Assembly (NCBI RefSeq): GCF_022259695.1
Contig: NZ_CP092099.1
Span: 852,471-916,470, forward strand
Direction: 5' to 3'
DNA length: 64,000 bases
Source: Flaviramulus sp. BrNp1-15
GTDB lineage: Bacteria; Bacteroidota; Bacteroidia; Flavobacteriales; Flavobacteriaceae
Positions 25,955 to 34,768 of this stretch are shown piece by piece. The position numbers and the translations under genes were made by a program. Position 1 is the first letter of the stretch. Every line of letters begins with the position of its first letter. The notes under the pieces are model-generated. The model was given only the letters and a program-made list of their open reading frames with translations, ran no database searches and was not told the origin of the DNA.

Positions 25955-26093
25955 AACGAAATGCCAACACTGGCTATAATTCATTGCGGCGGAATTTCCT
26001 GCCGGAAATTCTTATCTTGCAATGATGGCTAGTGTTTCTCGGAATAGTCCTCGCGGACAATTCCGCAACGAAACCATAGCCCAACCGTTAAAC
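25955..26093 (+). repeat. Large imperfect palindrome downstream of the small membrane protein (attC-like)
   Basis: Long-range pairs GGCTAT (25972-25977)/ATAGCC (26076-26081) and TTGCGG (25984-25989)/CCGCAA (26063-26068) enclose two strong hairpins: GAATTTCC/GGAAATTC (25992-25999/26004-26011) and GGAATaGTCC/GGACaATTCC (26041-26050/26055-26064). It ends CATAGCCCAACCGTTAAAC (26075-26093), matching the end of the palindrome near 42573 at 15 of 19 positions. The terminal GTTAAAC fits the integron core consensus GTTRRRY, but no integrase is in view. Confidence 0.65.
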
Positions 26094-26228
26094 GAACCTC
26101 TTTTTTTCGGGTTAGCGATTGCAGCAAACTACCGTGTAGTGCGTAAAGCGCGACCTGAGTGCCAACGAGGGTAACGCCCAAACCAGTAATTTGTGTTACA
26201 CTTTTAAAACCTGTTTTTAGGAAACTTA
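26094..26228. other. GC-richer intergenic segment of unknown origin
   Basis: After a T-run (26101-26107) comes a segment clearly richer in G and C than its surroundings, with a small hairpin (ACTAC-cgt-GTAGT) near 26130-26145 and the pattern AGCGATTGCAGCAAACTACC. No ORF is supported. It looks like another dispersed repeat or a remnant of the neighbouring cassette. Confidence 0.4.
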
Positions 26229-27371
26229 CTAATTTACATGGTGTGGATACGTTTTGTGGCGATTCTGGAACCTTAGAATAGCATCTTTTACTATAACACC
26301 TTTATCTATATTTATGGCGTTTTTTATAGTTTTATCTTTATACCAATTTTCTCTACCAGATATAACCGATGGCAGATACATAATTAATGCGGCAGAAATA
26401 GATCTGGAAGCACTTTCCCAAAAATAGCTTGGTGTATGGTCTACAGCATAGTAATCTATATAATCTATTGCAATAAGTGGATTTTTAAAAGTGGTAGGTT
26501 TTGCAAAATAAAATCCCATACCTTCATCACAACTTACATCTATAATTAAAGTACCGGGTTTAAGCATAGATTTTTCATTTTCTTTTACATAATCTATGGG
26601 GTTATCGGTATCTTGATATGTACCATTAATTATTATTTCAGATTCATTTATTAAATCTAATAACGGACGTTGAGAACCATCGTGTTCTACAACAATGAGT
26701 CGTGGTTCGTTTTTGTTTCCTTTTTTTACTCGCACATAGTGCACGTTTAAAACTTCTTCTCTTACTTCATGATCTGGCCTTTGAATACAGATGGTAATGT
26801 CTCTAAAACCATGGGCTTTTAAAGCGTAAATGGCACCTCTGCTTACCGCGCCAAAACTAAAAATAATTACTTTTCGTTGGTTTCCATAATGACCATCTAT
26901 TCCCTTTAATTGAAGTGCATGTATAACGGCACTGTATCCGGCCATTTCATTGTTTTTATAAAAGGTATGTCTTCCCATTTGTCCGTTAGGATGCCATACA
27001 TACATATCTTCAAAAGCAATTAAAGTTAATTTTTTATCTATTGCAGTTTGTGTAATTTGTGATTGTTGTGCGCAATGAGGATATCCCCAAATAGTACCAC
27101 CATCTTTAAGTTCTTCTAAATCTGATAAAATAGGTTTGGCAATAATTGCAGAACCAATGTCTGTTAGTATTTCACTTCGTGAAGCTAGTCCACCTGTTAA
27201 ATTACTAATTTCTTCATCTTTAATATTGAAAGGTGCTCCATATCCTTTCTCGAAAATAAGTTGTTTGCGAATATGTTCTGGAAGTCTTTTTAAATGTTCT
27301 GGATGAATAGGCACGCGTCTTTCATCCTCTTTTTTTGAAGTTCCAATAACTCCCATTTTTAATAAAGCCAT
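26229..27371 (-). CDS. Alanine dehydrogenase/PNT-type oxidoreductase, possibly N5-(carboxyethyl)ornithine synthase
   Basis: The protein is about 380 residues from ATG 27371 (MALLKMGVIGTSKKEDERRVPIHP). An upstream start at 27458 would add a hydrophobic stretch not expected in the family. N-terminal features are the PNT/alanine-dehydrogenase-type RRVPIHPEHL and FEKGYGAPF blocks. A Rossmann-type region, IIFSFGAVSRGAIYALKAHGF, lies near residue 170, and DVSCDEGMGF near 280. It most resembles the group that includes N5-(carboxyethyl)ornithine synthase and saccharopine-dehydrogenase-like enzymes, an NAD(P)-dependent reductive amination of an alpha-keto acid. The substrate remains uncertain. A leader of more than 200 bases with hairpins precedes it. 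Confidence 0.7.
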   Translation of the reverse strand: MALLKMGVIGTSKKEDERRVPIHPEHLKRLPEHIRKQLIFEKGYGAPFNIKDEEISNLTGGLASRSEILTDIGSAIIAKPILSDLEELKDGGTIWGYPHCAQQSQITQTAIDKKLTLIAFEDMYVWHPNGQMGRHTFYKNNEMAGYSAVIHALQLKGIDGHYGNQRKVIIFSFGAVSRGAIYALKAHGFRDITICIQRPDHEVREEVLNVHYVRVKKGNKNEPRLIVVEHDGSQRPLLDLINESEIIINGTYQDTDNPIDYVKENEKSMLKPGTLIIDVSCDEGMGFYFAKPTTFKNPLIAIDYIDYYAVDHTPSYFWESASRSISAALIMYLPSVISGRENWYKDKTIKNAINIDKGVIVKDAILRFQNRHKTYPHHVN

Positions 27372-27745
27372 TTGTTTTTTGAATTGAACGAATTGCAGAG
27401 TAATGAAATGAGCAATCCGTATGATTAAAATTACTATTAGATAGTTGCTTACCGGCAATCAGGCATTAAGTTGGTTGCTAGGGTTTAATTAATCAAAATA
27501 AGTGGCTTAAAAAGAAAGCCTCAGCAATTCGCTGAAGTATGCGAAGGGATAATTAATATTAACAGATAAATAATACGTTGTAAAGGTACCTTATTAAAAT
27601 CCAATATAAGTACAATACTAAAGTAATGTCTATTAAAAGATAAGCTATAGGTTATAGGAATGTGTTTTTCTACCTTCGAAATGACGATTAAAAAAAGATA
27701 TAACCTTTCGACTTCGCTCATTACAAGAGTTCAGTATGACAAGTG
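27372..27745. other. Long intergenic/leader region with hairpins and repeat fragments
   Basis: Reading on the minus strand toward the oxidoreductase gene, a -7-like TACCTTTA (27588-27581) is followed by two adjacent small hairpins, TCAGC/GCTGA (27521-27535) and GGCTT/AAGCC (27504-27508/27516-27520). Near the GT2 gene lie fragments of the dispersed repeat (ACCTTCGAAATGACG and CCTTTCGACTTCGCTCA, about 27672-27740). No convincing ORF is seen. The leader could hold an attenuator, unproven. Confidence 0.4.
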
Positions 27746-29236
27746 TTATACCTTTGAAGCTAGAGATTTAAAAAACACATAGCCAAAGCCTACAAACAGC
27801 ATAAGGTGAAATGGAAAGAGTCCAAAATCGCCACCTTGGTCGCCAACAATAAAGGCACTGTACATGCCAAATGCGAAATAGAGCATAAGTAACCCTTCGA
27901 AAATAACGTGTGCCGATACTGTTTTTTTAATGTATTTGTTGTTTTTCCAGTTGTCTTTAAATGTACTAATATTAAACTTTGGCGTTCGTACAAACTCACT
28001 TTTTTTACCTAAATGCCCTTCTAAAACAGCAATGGAATTGTGTAGCGAAAAGCCCATAGCTATTGAGAAAAACACAAAAAACATACCTATATATCTGAAA
28101 AAGTTTTTAAAACCGCCTCCATAAATATTTTTGTACATAAACCAATAACATATAAAAAATATAATGGTGCTTAATACAAAGAAACTCATTACGTAAAAGT
28201 ATGGTCTTAAATGCGCGTATTCGTTTTTTATATATAACATTGGAATGCTTAAAATCCCAACGATAAGCACGTTTAAAAACATGGTACTGTTTAATAAATG
28301 TAGTAACCCGTGTACTTTGGTTTTTGCGGATATATTATGACTTTTTAAAACGCGCCAAAGCATTTTTCTGAAATTTTCGGCGCCACCTTTGTTCCATCTA
28401 AATTGTTGCGAGCGTGCTGCACTAATTACTACAGGAAGTTCGGCAGGTGTTTCAACATCTTCCAGATATTTGAACTTCCAGTTTTTTAATTGGGCGCGGT
28501 AGCTTAAGTCTAAATCTTCGGTTAAGGTGTCACCTTCCCAATTTCCAGCATCGATAATACAGGCTTTTCTCCAAACGCCCGCTGTACCGTTAAAGTTTAT
28601 AAAATGTCCTTTACTGTTTCGGCCTACTTGCTCTAAAGTAAAATGCGCATCTAAAGCAAAGGCTTGAATTCTGGTAAGTATAGAATAATTGCGGTTAATG
28701 TGCCCCCAACGGGTTTGTACAACGCCAATGTGCTCGTCTTTAAAATAAGGAACAGTCTTTTTTAACCAGTCTTTTTTAGGTAAAAAATCAGAATCGAAAA
28801 TAGCAATAAATTCCCCTTTGGCTATTATTAGTCCTTCTTTTAGCGCCCCAGCTTTAAAACCTTTTCGGTCTGTTCTGGTAACGTGTTTAATATCTAGACC
28901 TGTTTTTTGTAATTTTTCTACGTGTTGGCGTGTGCTTTCTACAGTCTCATCGGTAGAATCGTCTAACACCTGAATTTCTAACTTATCGTTTGGATAGTCA
29001 ATTTTTGCAATGTTATCTAACAAACGTTCCATAACATACATTTCGTTGTAAACAGGTAATTGTATGGTTACATATGGTATTTCGTCTAGGTTTGACAAGT
29101 CGAATTTTTCGCTATCGTCTATTCTTTTTTTAGAAGACAGATAATTAAATAGTAGGTTTAATTGCGCGATTGCATACATGAAAATAAGCAAAAGTGCGAT
29201 GGTGTAAATAACTATAACTGCTGTTTCTAAAATCAT
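27746..29236 (-). CDS. Cellulose-synthase-like GT2 glycosyltransferase
   Basis: The 496-residue protein has an N-terminal membrane helix, then a GT2 catalytic domain with VTIQLPVYNEMYVMERLLD, LEIQVLDDSTDET, the DxD motif IFDSDFLP, the acceptor motif DTLTEDLDLSYRAQ, and QQFRWNKGGAEN, the Q(Q/R)xRW signature of processive or cellulose-synthase-like enzymes. Four C-terminal membrane helices follow. It probably builds or extends a glycan at the inner membrane from a nucleotide sugar. The sugar is unknown. It overlaps the upstream DPM-like GT2 gene by 4 bases. Confidence 0.87.
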   Translation of the reverse strand: MILETAVIVIYTIALLLIFMYAIAQLNLLFNYLSSKKRIDDSEKFDLSNLDEIPYVTIQLPVYNEMYVMERLLDNIAKIDYPNDKLEIQVLDDSTDETVESTRQHVEKLQKTGLDIKHVTRTDRKGFKAGALKEGLIIAKGEFIAIFDSDFLPKKDWLKKTVPYFKDEHIGVVQTRWGHINRNYSILTRIQAFALDAHFTLEQVGRNSKGHFINFNGTAGVWRKACIIDAGNWEGDTLTEDLDLSYRAQLKNWKFKYLEDVETPAELPVVISAARSQQFRWNKGGAENFRKMLWRVLKSHNISAKTKVHGLLHLLNSTMFLNVLIVGILSIPMLYIKNEYAHLRPYFYVMSFFVLSTIIFFICYWFMYKNIYGGGFKNFFRYIGMFFVFFSIAMGFSLHNSIAVLEGHLGKKSEFVRTPKFNISTFKDNWKNNKYIKKTVSAHVIFEGLLMLYFAFGMYSAFIVGDQGGDFGLFPFHLMLFVGFGYVFFKSLASKV

Positions 29237-29925
29237 TTTTTAATACTGTATTTAAAAATCCAACCTAGGATTTTTGCGCCTGCAAATATAGCACCTTTTA
29301 CCGTACCAGACACTTTTGAGACGCCAATTCTGTTCCTATAATTTACTGGTATTTCGGTGTATGTAAATTTTTGTTTAAGTGCTTTAAGTTGCATCTCTAC
29401 GGTCCAGCCATAGGTTTTGTCTTCCATATTAAGAGCTAGGAGCTTCTTGTATTTAATAGCTCTAAAGGGTCCGAGGTCTGTGAATTTAGCTCCAAAAAAC
29501 AAACGCATTAAGGTGGTGGCTAGCCAATTGCCAAATATTTGAGGCATCGTCATTGATCCTTTTTCTCTTAGTTTTTTTGTGCGTGCACCTATTACAAAAT
29601 CGGTATCTTGCTCAATTATTGGAGCGACAATTTTGGTTAATTCTTCGGGGTAATCGCTATAATCGCCATCTAAAAACACAATGATATCTGGTTTTTTATC
29701 TAGGTTTGCAATGTAATTCATGCCTTTTAAACACGCATAACCATAGCCTTTGTTGTTTTCTACTAAAACAGTAGCGCCAGCTTTTTTGGCGTTAATTTCG
29801 GTATCGTCAGTAGAATTGTTGCTAATTACAATAACTTCGTTTACAATAGCGGGAATATCATTAATAACATGAGCTATAGAATCTGCTTCGTTATAAGCAG
29901 GTATAATGACTTTTATATTGGGCAT
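29233..29925 (-). CDS. GT2 glycosyltransferase, dolichyl-phosphate-mannose-synthase-like
   Basis: The 230-residue protein has a soluble GT2 fold: IKVIIPAYNEADSIAHVI, VIVISNNSTDDT, FLDGDYSDYPEEL (DxD-like), and RTKKLREKGSMTMPQIFGNW, a typical block of polyprenyl-phosphate glycosyltransferases (DPM/ArnC type). There are no strong membrane helices apart from amphipathic C-terminal segments. It may make a polyprenyl-phosphate sugar that a GT-C enzyme, such as the one at 23977, could use; this link is inference. Directly upstream of the cellulose-synthase-like gene and 45 bases after the polyferredoxin gene. Confidence 0.87.
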   Translation of the reverse strand: MPNIKVIIPAYNEADSIAHVINDIPAIVNEVIVISNNSTDDTEINAKKAGATVLVENNKGYGYACLKGMNYIANLDKKPDIIVFLDGDYSDYPEELTKIVAPIIEQDTDFVIGARTKKLREKGSMTMPQIFGNWLATTLMRLFFGAKFTDLGPFRAIKYKKLLALNMEDKTYGWTVEMQLKALKQKFTYTEIPVNYRNRIGVSKVSGTVKGAIFAGAKILGWIFKYSIKK

Positions 29926-29970
29926 TTAAATATTAAATCTTTAGGGCACAAAAGTACAATCATTTTTAGA

Positions 29971-31560
29971 TTATTTCTTATTTACTAAATCCATTAAATC
30001 TACATCGTTTCCTAATAAGATTTCATTAGGATTGATACGGCCTTTCATGGAGTCATTTTCCAGTTTTAAAACACCTCTTGGGCAAACCGCAGAACAAATA
30101 CCACAGCCTACACAACTTGAGCGAACTATATTTTCACCTTTTTGTGCATAAGCGCGAACATCAATACCCATTTCACAATAAGTAGAACAATTACCGCAAG
30201 AAATACATTGTCCGCCGTTAGTAGTAATTCTAAATTTTGAAAACATACGTTGCTGGAACCCTAAAATAGCAGCCATTGGGCATCCAAAACGGCACCAAAC
30301 CCTGCTACCAAAAATAGGGTAGAAGCCTGTGCCAATAACTCCAGAAAAAATAGAGCCAATTAAAAAACCGTACGTAGTGCGTAGTGTTTCAGATTTAAAT
30401 AAAAAGAGTTTGGTGTCTGAACTAAAATAATGCAGACCAATTAATGCAAGAATAATTACAAAATAACCAATAGCTCCGTAACGTGCATCTTTACCAAGTT
30501 CCTTTCGTTTGTAAATCATGGTTAAAGCAAAAATAAGCGTTAAAAAACCTGCAACTAAGCCTAAAAACATATCTCTTGTTAGCCAATATTTACTAGTGTC
30601 TTTTCCTAAATAAGAGTAAATAACAGCAGTAGTCATTAAAACCACAAATACTAAAACACTATGTATTACCCAACGCTCAATTTTCCATGCTACTTGACGC
30701 TTGTCGCTTAATTGCCTGAAGGAATCCCCAGCAGTTTCAGCTAATGCACCACATCCGCAAACCCAAGAACAATACCAACGTTTTCCATATTTGTATGTTA
30801 GAATAGGTGTTATGATAAAAATTGAAACAATACCGAAGATTAATAAGGCTAAACCAATATCACCTGCATCGATAAATTGATTAATTCTATAGCGTTCAAA
30901 ATTGTAATAGTTTAATGGCCAAATACTTTTTAAATCGTAATAAGGTAAATTTGAATTTAAGCGATACATAAATTCAGGAATTAAAAAGGCAAATGCCAAT
31001 TGAAAGAACATCACCGAACCCGTGCGGATTTGCTCGTATCGATTATGGCGATATTTTAATAGAAATTTGTATCCAAATACTAAAATAGCAACTGTGTAAA
31101 GTGTTCCGTAAACAAACCATTGGCTAGCTGGTCTTCCGCTTAATAAAAAGCTTAAAGGGTCGAATAGAGCAATTAATCCGGTATTGCTCTCTCCATTTTT
31201 ACCTAAGCCTAATAGATGTGGGTAAAAATATAGTACAATGTAAAAAAGGGTTAAAATTATACCGGTTATCCAACCTAAAATACCTCTTGATGATATAGAT
31301 TTAAACCAAACACCGTCATTTTTAATGCCTTTAGATTTGTTTAAATAAGCATCATTTGAAAATATAATAGTACCCACCGAAATTAAAACTAATGCTAAGG
31401 TTAAGAATAAGCTTTTGTTGGAAAATTCAGTATTTAACAATGCCAATACTAAAATAAAAAGACCTACAACACCAATAGCTACAGCAATTTTTTGTTTAAC
31501 AGATAAACCGTTAGAATCTGGTTTTGCTAAAGACATACTATGATTTAGTTTATGACTCAT
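29971..31560 (-). CDS. Polyferredoxin-like membrane protein (NapH/NosR-type 4Fe-4S)
   Basis: The 529-residue protein has about ten hydrophobic helices and four Cys-rich blocks: WYCSWVCGCGALAE and VWCRFGCPMAA in membrane-flanking loops, and two C-terminal ferredoxin motifs, CISCGNCSTYCEMG and CVGCGICSAVCPRG. This is the NapH/NosR/CcoG-like arrangement that transfers electrons across or along the inner membrane. Its electron donor and acceptor are unknown. The gene follows the FAD oxidoreductase gene by 11 bases on the minus strand, suggesting that NAD(P)H electrons pass from the flavoprotein into this membrane protein. Confidence 0.85.
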   Translation of the reverse strand: MSHKLNHSMSLAKPDSNGLSVKQKIAVAIGVVGLFILVLALLNTEFSNKSLFLTLALVLISVGTIIFSNDAYLNKSKGIKNDGVWFKSISSRGILGWITGIILTLFYIVLYFYPHLLGLGKNGESNTGLIALFDPLSFLLSGRPASQWFVYGTLYTVAILVFGYKFLLKYRHNRYEQIRTGSVMFFQLAFAFLIPEFMYRLNSNLPYYDLKSIWPLNYYNFERYRINQFIDAGDIGLALLIFGIVSIFIITPILTYKYGKRWYCSWVCGCGALAETAGDSFRQLSDKRQVAWKIERWVIHSVLVFVVLMTTAVIYSYLGKDTSKYWLTRDMFLGLVAGFLTLIFALTMIYKRKELGKDARYGAIGYFVIILALIGLHYFSSDTKLFLFKSETLRTTYGFLIGSIFSGVIGTGFYPIFGSRVWCRFGCPMAAILGFQQRMFSKFRITTNGGQCISCGNCSTYCEMGIDVRAYAQKGENIVRSSCVGCGICSAVCPRGVLKLENDSMKGRINPNEILLGNDVDLMDLVNKK

Positions 31561-31571
31561 TTTTAATCGTT

Positions 31572-32870
31572 TTATGCTGTTTGTAGTTGGTTTTTATAGG
31601 CTTGTAGTATCTCTAATTCAAAAGTTTTATAAAACTCAGGGTCGAAATTTGCTTCTGAGAGGTGTTCTATAACATAATCAACTCCACGTTTTTCGGTTAG
31701 CCAAGTGTCAAACGTTTCATGGCGCATTCTAATACCAAAGGTGTTGATGCCTAAAAATTGGTTGGTGTCTTTATGGTAGGAAACCGTGATACATTTTGTA
31801 TCATCCTCATGTTTCCAGTGAAAATGTGCTTCATGTTCTCTGGGTTTAGAAAATACCCAACCATAGGTTTGATATTCGATATCTAAAAATTTAGCAGAAT
31901 TAAACCACTGCCCAGGCTTGTATTGTATACGATTACCACAAATGGTTTGCGCTACAGTTTCACCCATCATGCGGCCGGTATACCAAACTGCTTCAATGGG
32001 TCTACGTTGGTCTATGCCTTCATTTTGTTCTGCGCAATCACCAATGGCGTATACATCAGGAATATTCGTCTCTAAAAACCGATTAACTTTTACACCACGA
32101 TTTGTTTCAATATTTGAATCTTTAATAAAATCTATATTTGGTGAAACACCAGCAGTTAAGCCAACTACATCACAAGGAATTTCTTCACCTGTTTCTTTTG
32201 TTATAACCGATTTTACTTTACCGTTTTCATCAGATATAATCTCCTTTAAATTAGTGTTTAAACGCAAATCAATATGATGACTTTTTATATGTCTGTTAAT
32301 CATTTCACTTTCATTGTCGGGTAAAACACCGTTCCAGAAACTAGATTCTCTAACTAAAAATGTTACAGGGATATTACGAGATTTCAGCATTTCAGCAAGT
32401 TCAATACCAATTAAGCCACCACCAACTATTACCGCACGTTTACATACTTTGTTATTAGGGGCGTACTTTTCTAAAGTATCTAAATCTTGTTTATGATACA
32501 TACCCATAACACCGTTTAAATCTTGCCCAGGCCAGCCAAATTTATTGGGTTTACTACCGGTTGCAATAATGAGTTTATCGTATTGTAACGTATCGCCTTC
32601 TGCAAAAAGAAGTGTTTTTGAGGCAGTATCAATTGCTTTTACAAAGCCTTTTTTAAGGTCTATTTTGTTTTTTTTCCAAAACCAGTTTTCGTAAGGTTGT
32701 GTGTGTTCAAATTTCATGTGTCCCATATAAACATACATAAGCGCTGTTCGGGAGAAAAAATAATCGGTTTCAGCAGAAATAATGGTGATTTTTTTATCGG
32801 AAAGTTTTCTAATATGTCTGGCAGCAGTAACGCCAGATATTCCATTTCCTATAATAACAACATGCTCCAT
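31572..32870 (-). CDS. NAD(P)H-dependent FAD oxidoreductase (nitrite/rubredoxin reductase-like)
   Basis: The 432-residue protein has the two dinucleotide-binding motifs of class-I pyridine nucleotide-disulfide oxidoreductase-like enzymes: VIIGNGISGVTAARHIRK at the N-terminus (FAD) and AVIVGGGLIGIELAEML near residue 150 (NAD). The second FAD block, VYAIGDCAE, lies near residue 285. There is no CxxxxC redox disulfide. The C-terminal region (GQWFNSAKFLDIEYQTYGWVF...) is of the type seen in NirB- and NorW-like flavoproteins. It probably delivers electrons to the polyferredoxin encoded 11 bases downstream. Confidence 0.85.
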   Translation of the reverse strand: MEHVVIIGNGISGVTAARHIRKLSDKKITIISAETDYFFSRTALMYVYMGHMKFEHTQPYENWFWKKNKIDLKKGFVKAIDTASKTLLFAEGDTLQYDKLIIATGSKPNKFGWPGQDLNGVMGMYHKQDLDTLEKYAPNNKVCKRAVIVGGGLIGIELAEMLKSRNIPVTFLVRESSFWNGVLPDNESEMINRHIKSHHIDLRLNTNLKEIISDENGKVKSVITKETGEEIPCDVVGLTAGVSPNIDFIKDSNIETNRGVKVNRFLETNIPDVYAIGDCAEQNEGIDQRRPIEAVWYTGRMMGETVAQTICGNRIQYKPGQWFNSAKFLDIEYQTYGWVFSKPREHEAHFHWKHEDDTKCITVSYHKDTNQFLGINTFGIRMRHETFDTWLTEKRGVDYVIEHLSEANFDPEFYKTFELEILQAYKNQLQTA

Positions 32871-32964
32871 TGGTTTGGTTTAGTGGGTAATTTTGTCGAA
32901 GGTTTTGTTAAAACCTTAAGTTAGTATTTTCAATTTGTTTAAATTTAGTGAATAATTGTAGAAT

Positions 32965-33972
32965 ATGAGAGTCTTTTTAGCATTGTGTATTTTGTTATTT
33001 TTTAGTTCCTGTGCTATGACACCGTTTAAGGAATTTAAAAAAGTTAATGGTGTGAGTTTTGTAGCTTCAAGAGATACTATTAATGAAAGTCATGTAAAAC
33101 CTGTGCTTAATATATATGCAAATTATGCAGCGATAATGCCATTTGGTTTTATAAGAACCTTAGAACATCCAGAGGTTATTCATAATACAGACAGACAATG
33201 GTATGGAGAAACTCGAGCAGGTGCAAAACAATATATTCAAGAACTTCAAAAAAAGAATATAAAAATTATGGTCAAGCCACAAATTTGGGTTTGGCGCGGT
33301 GAGTTTACAGGTTTAATAGAAATGAAAAGCGAGGAGAATTGGAAAACTTTAGAGGATTCTTATTCTGAATTTATCTTAGAATATGCAGAGTTAGGTCAAG
33401 AAATGCATGTTGAAATGTTTTGTATAGGTACCGAATTAGAAAAGTTTATTGATAATCGCCCGGAGTTTTGGTTTTCTTTAATTAAAAAAATAAGAGAGGT
33501 TTATAAAGGGAAGCTAACTTATGCTGCCAATTGGAACGAATTTGATAGAACACCTTTTTGGAGTGCTTTAGATTTTGTTGGTATAGATGCATACTTTCCT
33601 GTAAGTGCTAGTAAAACACCAACTTTGGAAGAATGTTTAAAAGGTTGGGAAAAACATAAACTAAGTATCAATGAAACTTCCAAAAAGTACAATAAACCCA
33701 TTTTATTTACCGAGTATGGCTACCGAAGCGTAGATTACTCAGGAAAACAACCTTGGAAAAGTGATAGGAGTATGAATCAAGTAAACCTTGAAGCGCAAAT
33801 TAATACCACTCAAGCATTGTTTGAAGCGTTTTGGGATGAAGATTGGTTTGCGGGAGGTTTTATTTGGAAATGGTTTATTAATCATAACGAAGTTGGTGGA
33901 GAAAATAACCACCAGTTTACACCACAAAATAAACCTGCTGAAATGTTACTTAGGCAGCAATATGCCAATTAA
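32965..33972 (+). CDS. Lipoprotein with GH-A-clan glycoside hydrolase domain (GH113-like)
   Basis: The 335-residue protein has a lipobox (LFFSSCAM, Cys16) and a single TIM-barrel domain. Clan GH-A catalytic residues are visible as GTELEKF (acid/base Glu, near residue 155) and FTEYGYRS (nucleophile Glu, near 253). Sequence details such as NGVSFVASRDT and IMVKPQIWVWRGEFTG fit GH113, whose characterised members are beta-mannanases. The substrate is not proven. It is probably anchored at the cell surface or periplasm. It is divergent from the FAD oxidoreductase gene and followed by a phosphatase gene. Confidence 0.8.
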   Translation: MRVFLALCILLFFSSCAMTPFKEFKKVNGVSFVASRDTINESHVKPVLNIYANYAAIMPFGFIRTLEHPEVIHNTDRQWYGETRAGAKQYIQELQKKNIKIMVKPQIWVWRGEFTGLIEMKSEENWKTLEDSYSEFILEYAELGQEMHVEMFCIGTELEKFIDNRPEFWFSLIKKIREVYKGKLTYAANWNEFDRTPFWSALDFVGIDAYFPVSASKTPTLEECLKGWEKHKLSINETSKKYNKPILFTEYGYRSVDYSGKQPWKSDRSMNQVNLEAQINTTQALFEAFWDEDWFAGGFIWKWFINHNEVGGENNHQFTPQNKPAEMLLRQQYAN

Positions 33973-34036
33973 TAAAAGAGGTTTCATTTTTCATAAGTTT
34001 AAATAATCAGTTAGTTTTGCTAAAAAGAATTTAAGT

Positions 34037-34765
34037 ATGCGAATTTTTGCAATAGGCGATATACATGGTGGTTTAAAGGCTCTAGTGCAGCTATTAAATA
34101 AAATGGAGGTTAAAGATGAAGACACACTTATTTTTATGGGTGATTATGTGGATGGTTGGAGCGAATCTGCACATGTTATTCAATTTTTAATAGAGTTATC
34201 ACGAAATATAAACTGCATTTTTATAAAAGGTAATCATGATCTTTGGTGCGAAGATTGGTTAGAATCAGAAGAGGTAAACCCTACTTGGTATATGCATGGT
34301 GGTAAGGAAACTATGGAAAGTTATGTTGGATTTGATGAAGCTGATAAAAAACAACATTTAGAGTTTTTTAAAAATATGACACTTTACCATATTGATAACG
34401 AAAACAGATTGTTTCTTCATGCTGGTTTTACATCTATGCATGGTGTTGAAAAAGAAGTTTTTCAATCTACGTTTTATTACGATAGAACGCTTTGGGAAAT
34501 GGCATTAACTATGGATAAACGTATTGAAAAAGATTCTGCTATTTATCCAAACCGACTTAAACATTACAACGAAATTTATATAGGTCATACACCAACTATT
34601 AATTTTAAATGTGATACACCTATGCACGCCATTAATGTTTGGAATATTGATACAGGAGCAGCTTTTACAGGAAAGTTATCAGGAATAAATGTAAATACAA
34701 AAGAAGTTTTTCAAAGCGATAATTTACCAGCTTTATATCCCAATGAAAAGGGGAGAAACAAGTAG
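34037..34765 (+). CDS. PPP-type metallophosphoesterase (serine/threonine phosphatase family)
   Basis: The 242-residue cytosolic protein shows the PPP-family signatures GDIHGGLKALVQLL (residues 7-20), FMGDYVDGWSES, IKGNHDLWCEDW, and the C-terminal YIGHTPTINF. These supply the binuclear metal site. It may dephosphorylate a protein, diadenosine polyphosphate or another small phosphoester; the substrate cannot be told. No operon partner is obvious. The downstream gene is convergent, with 3 bases between the stops. Confidence 0.88.
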   Translation: MRIFAIGDIHGGLKALVQLLNKMEVKDEDTLIFMGDYVDGWSESAHVIQFLIELSRNINCIFIKGNHDLWCEDWLESEEVNPTWYMHGGKETMESYVGFDEADKKQHLEFFKNMTLYHIDNENRLFLHAGFTSMHGVEKEVFQSTFYYDRTLWEMALTMDKRIEKDSAIYPNRLKHYNEIYIGHTPTINFKCDTPMHAINVWNIDTGAAFTGKLSGINVNTKEVFQSDNLPALYPNEKGRNK

Positions 34766-34768
34766 TTT

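Noticed and set aside
25955-26093. Calling the palindrome a proven integron attC site
   Set aside because: Only the terminal GTTAAAC fits the core consensus, no integrase is present in the window, and the two cassettes are in opposite orientations 17 kb apart, so it is recorded only as attC-like.
27372-27458. Upstream extension of the alanine-dehydrogenase/PNT-type protein
   Set aside because: The extra N-terminal 29 residues are hydrophobic and not expected in this cytosolic enzyme; the ATG at 27371 gives the family N-terminus.
27521-27721. Minus-strand frame of 66 codons before the PNT-type gene
   Set aside because: Its start comes from a dispersed repeat fragment (the pattern giving MSEVERLYLF recurs as a repeat translation), and it occupies the presumed leader of the next gene.
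32697-32924. Plus-strand frame opposite the FAD oxidoreductase gene
   Set aside because: It lies antisense to a well-supported gene; its length is expected by chance opposite AT-rich coding DNA.
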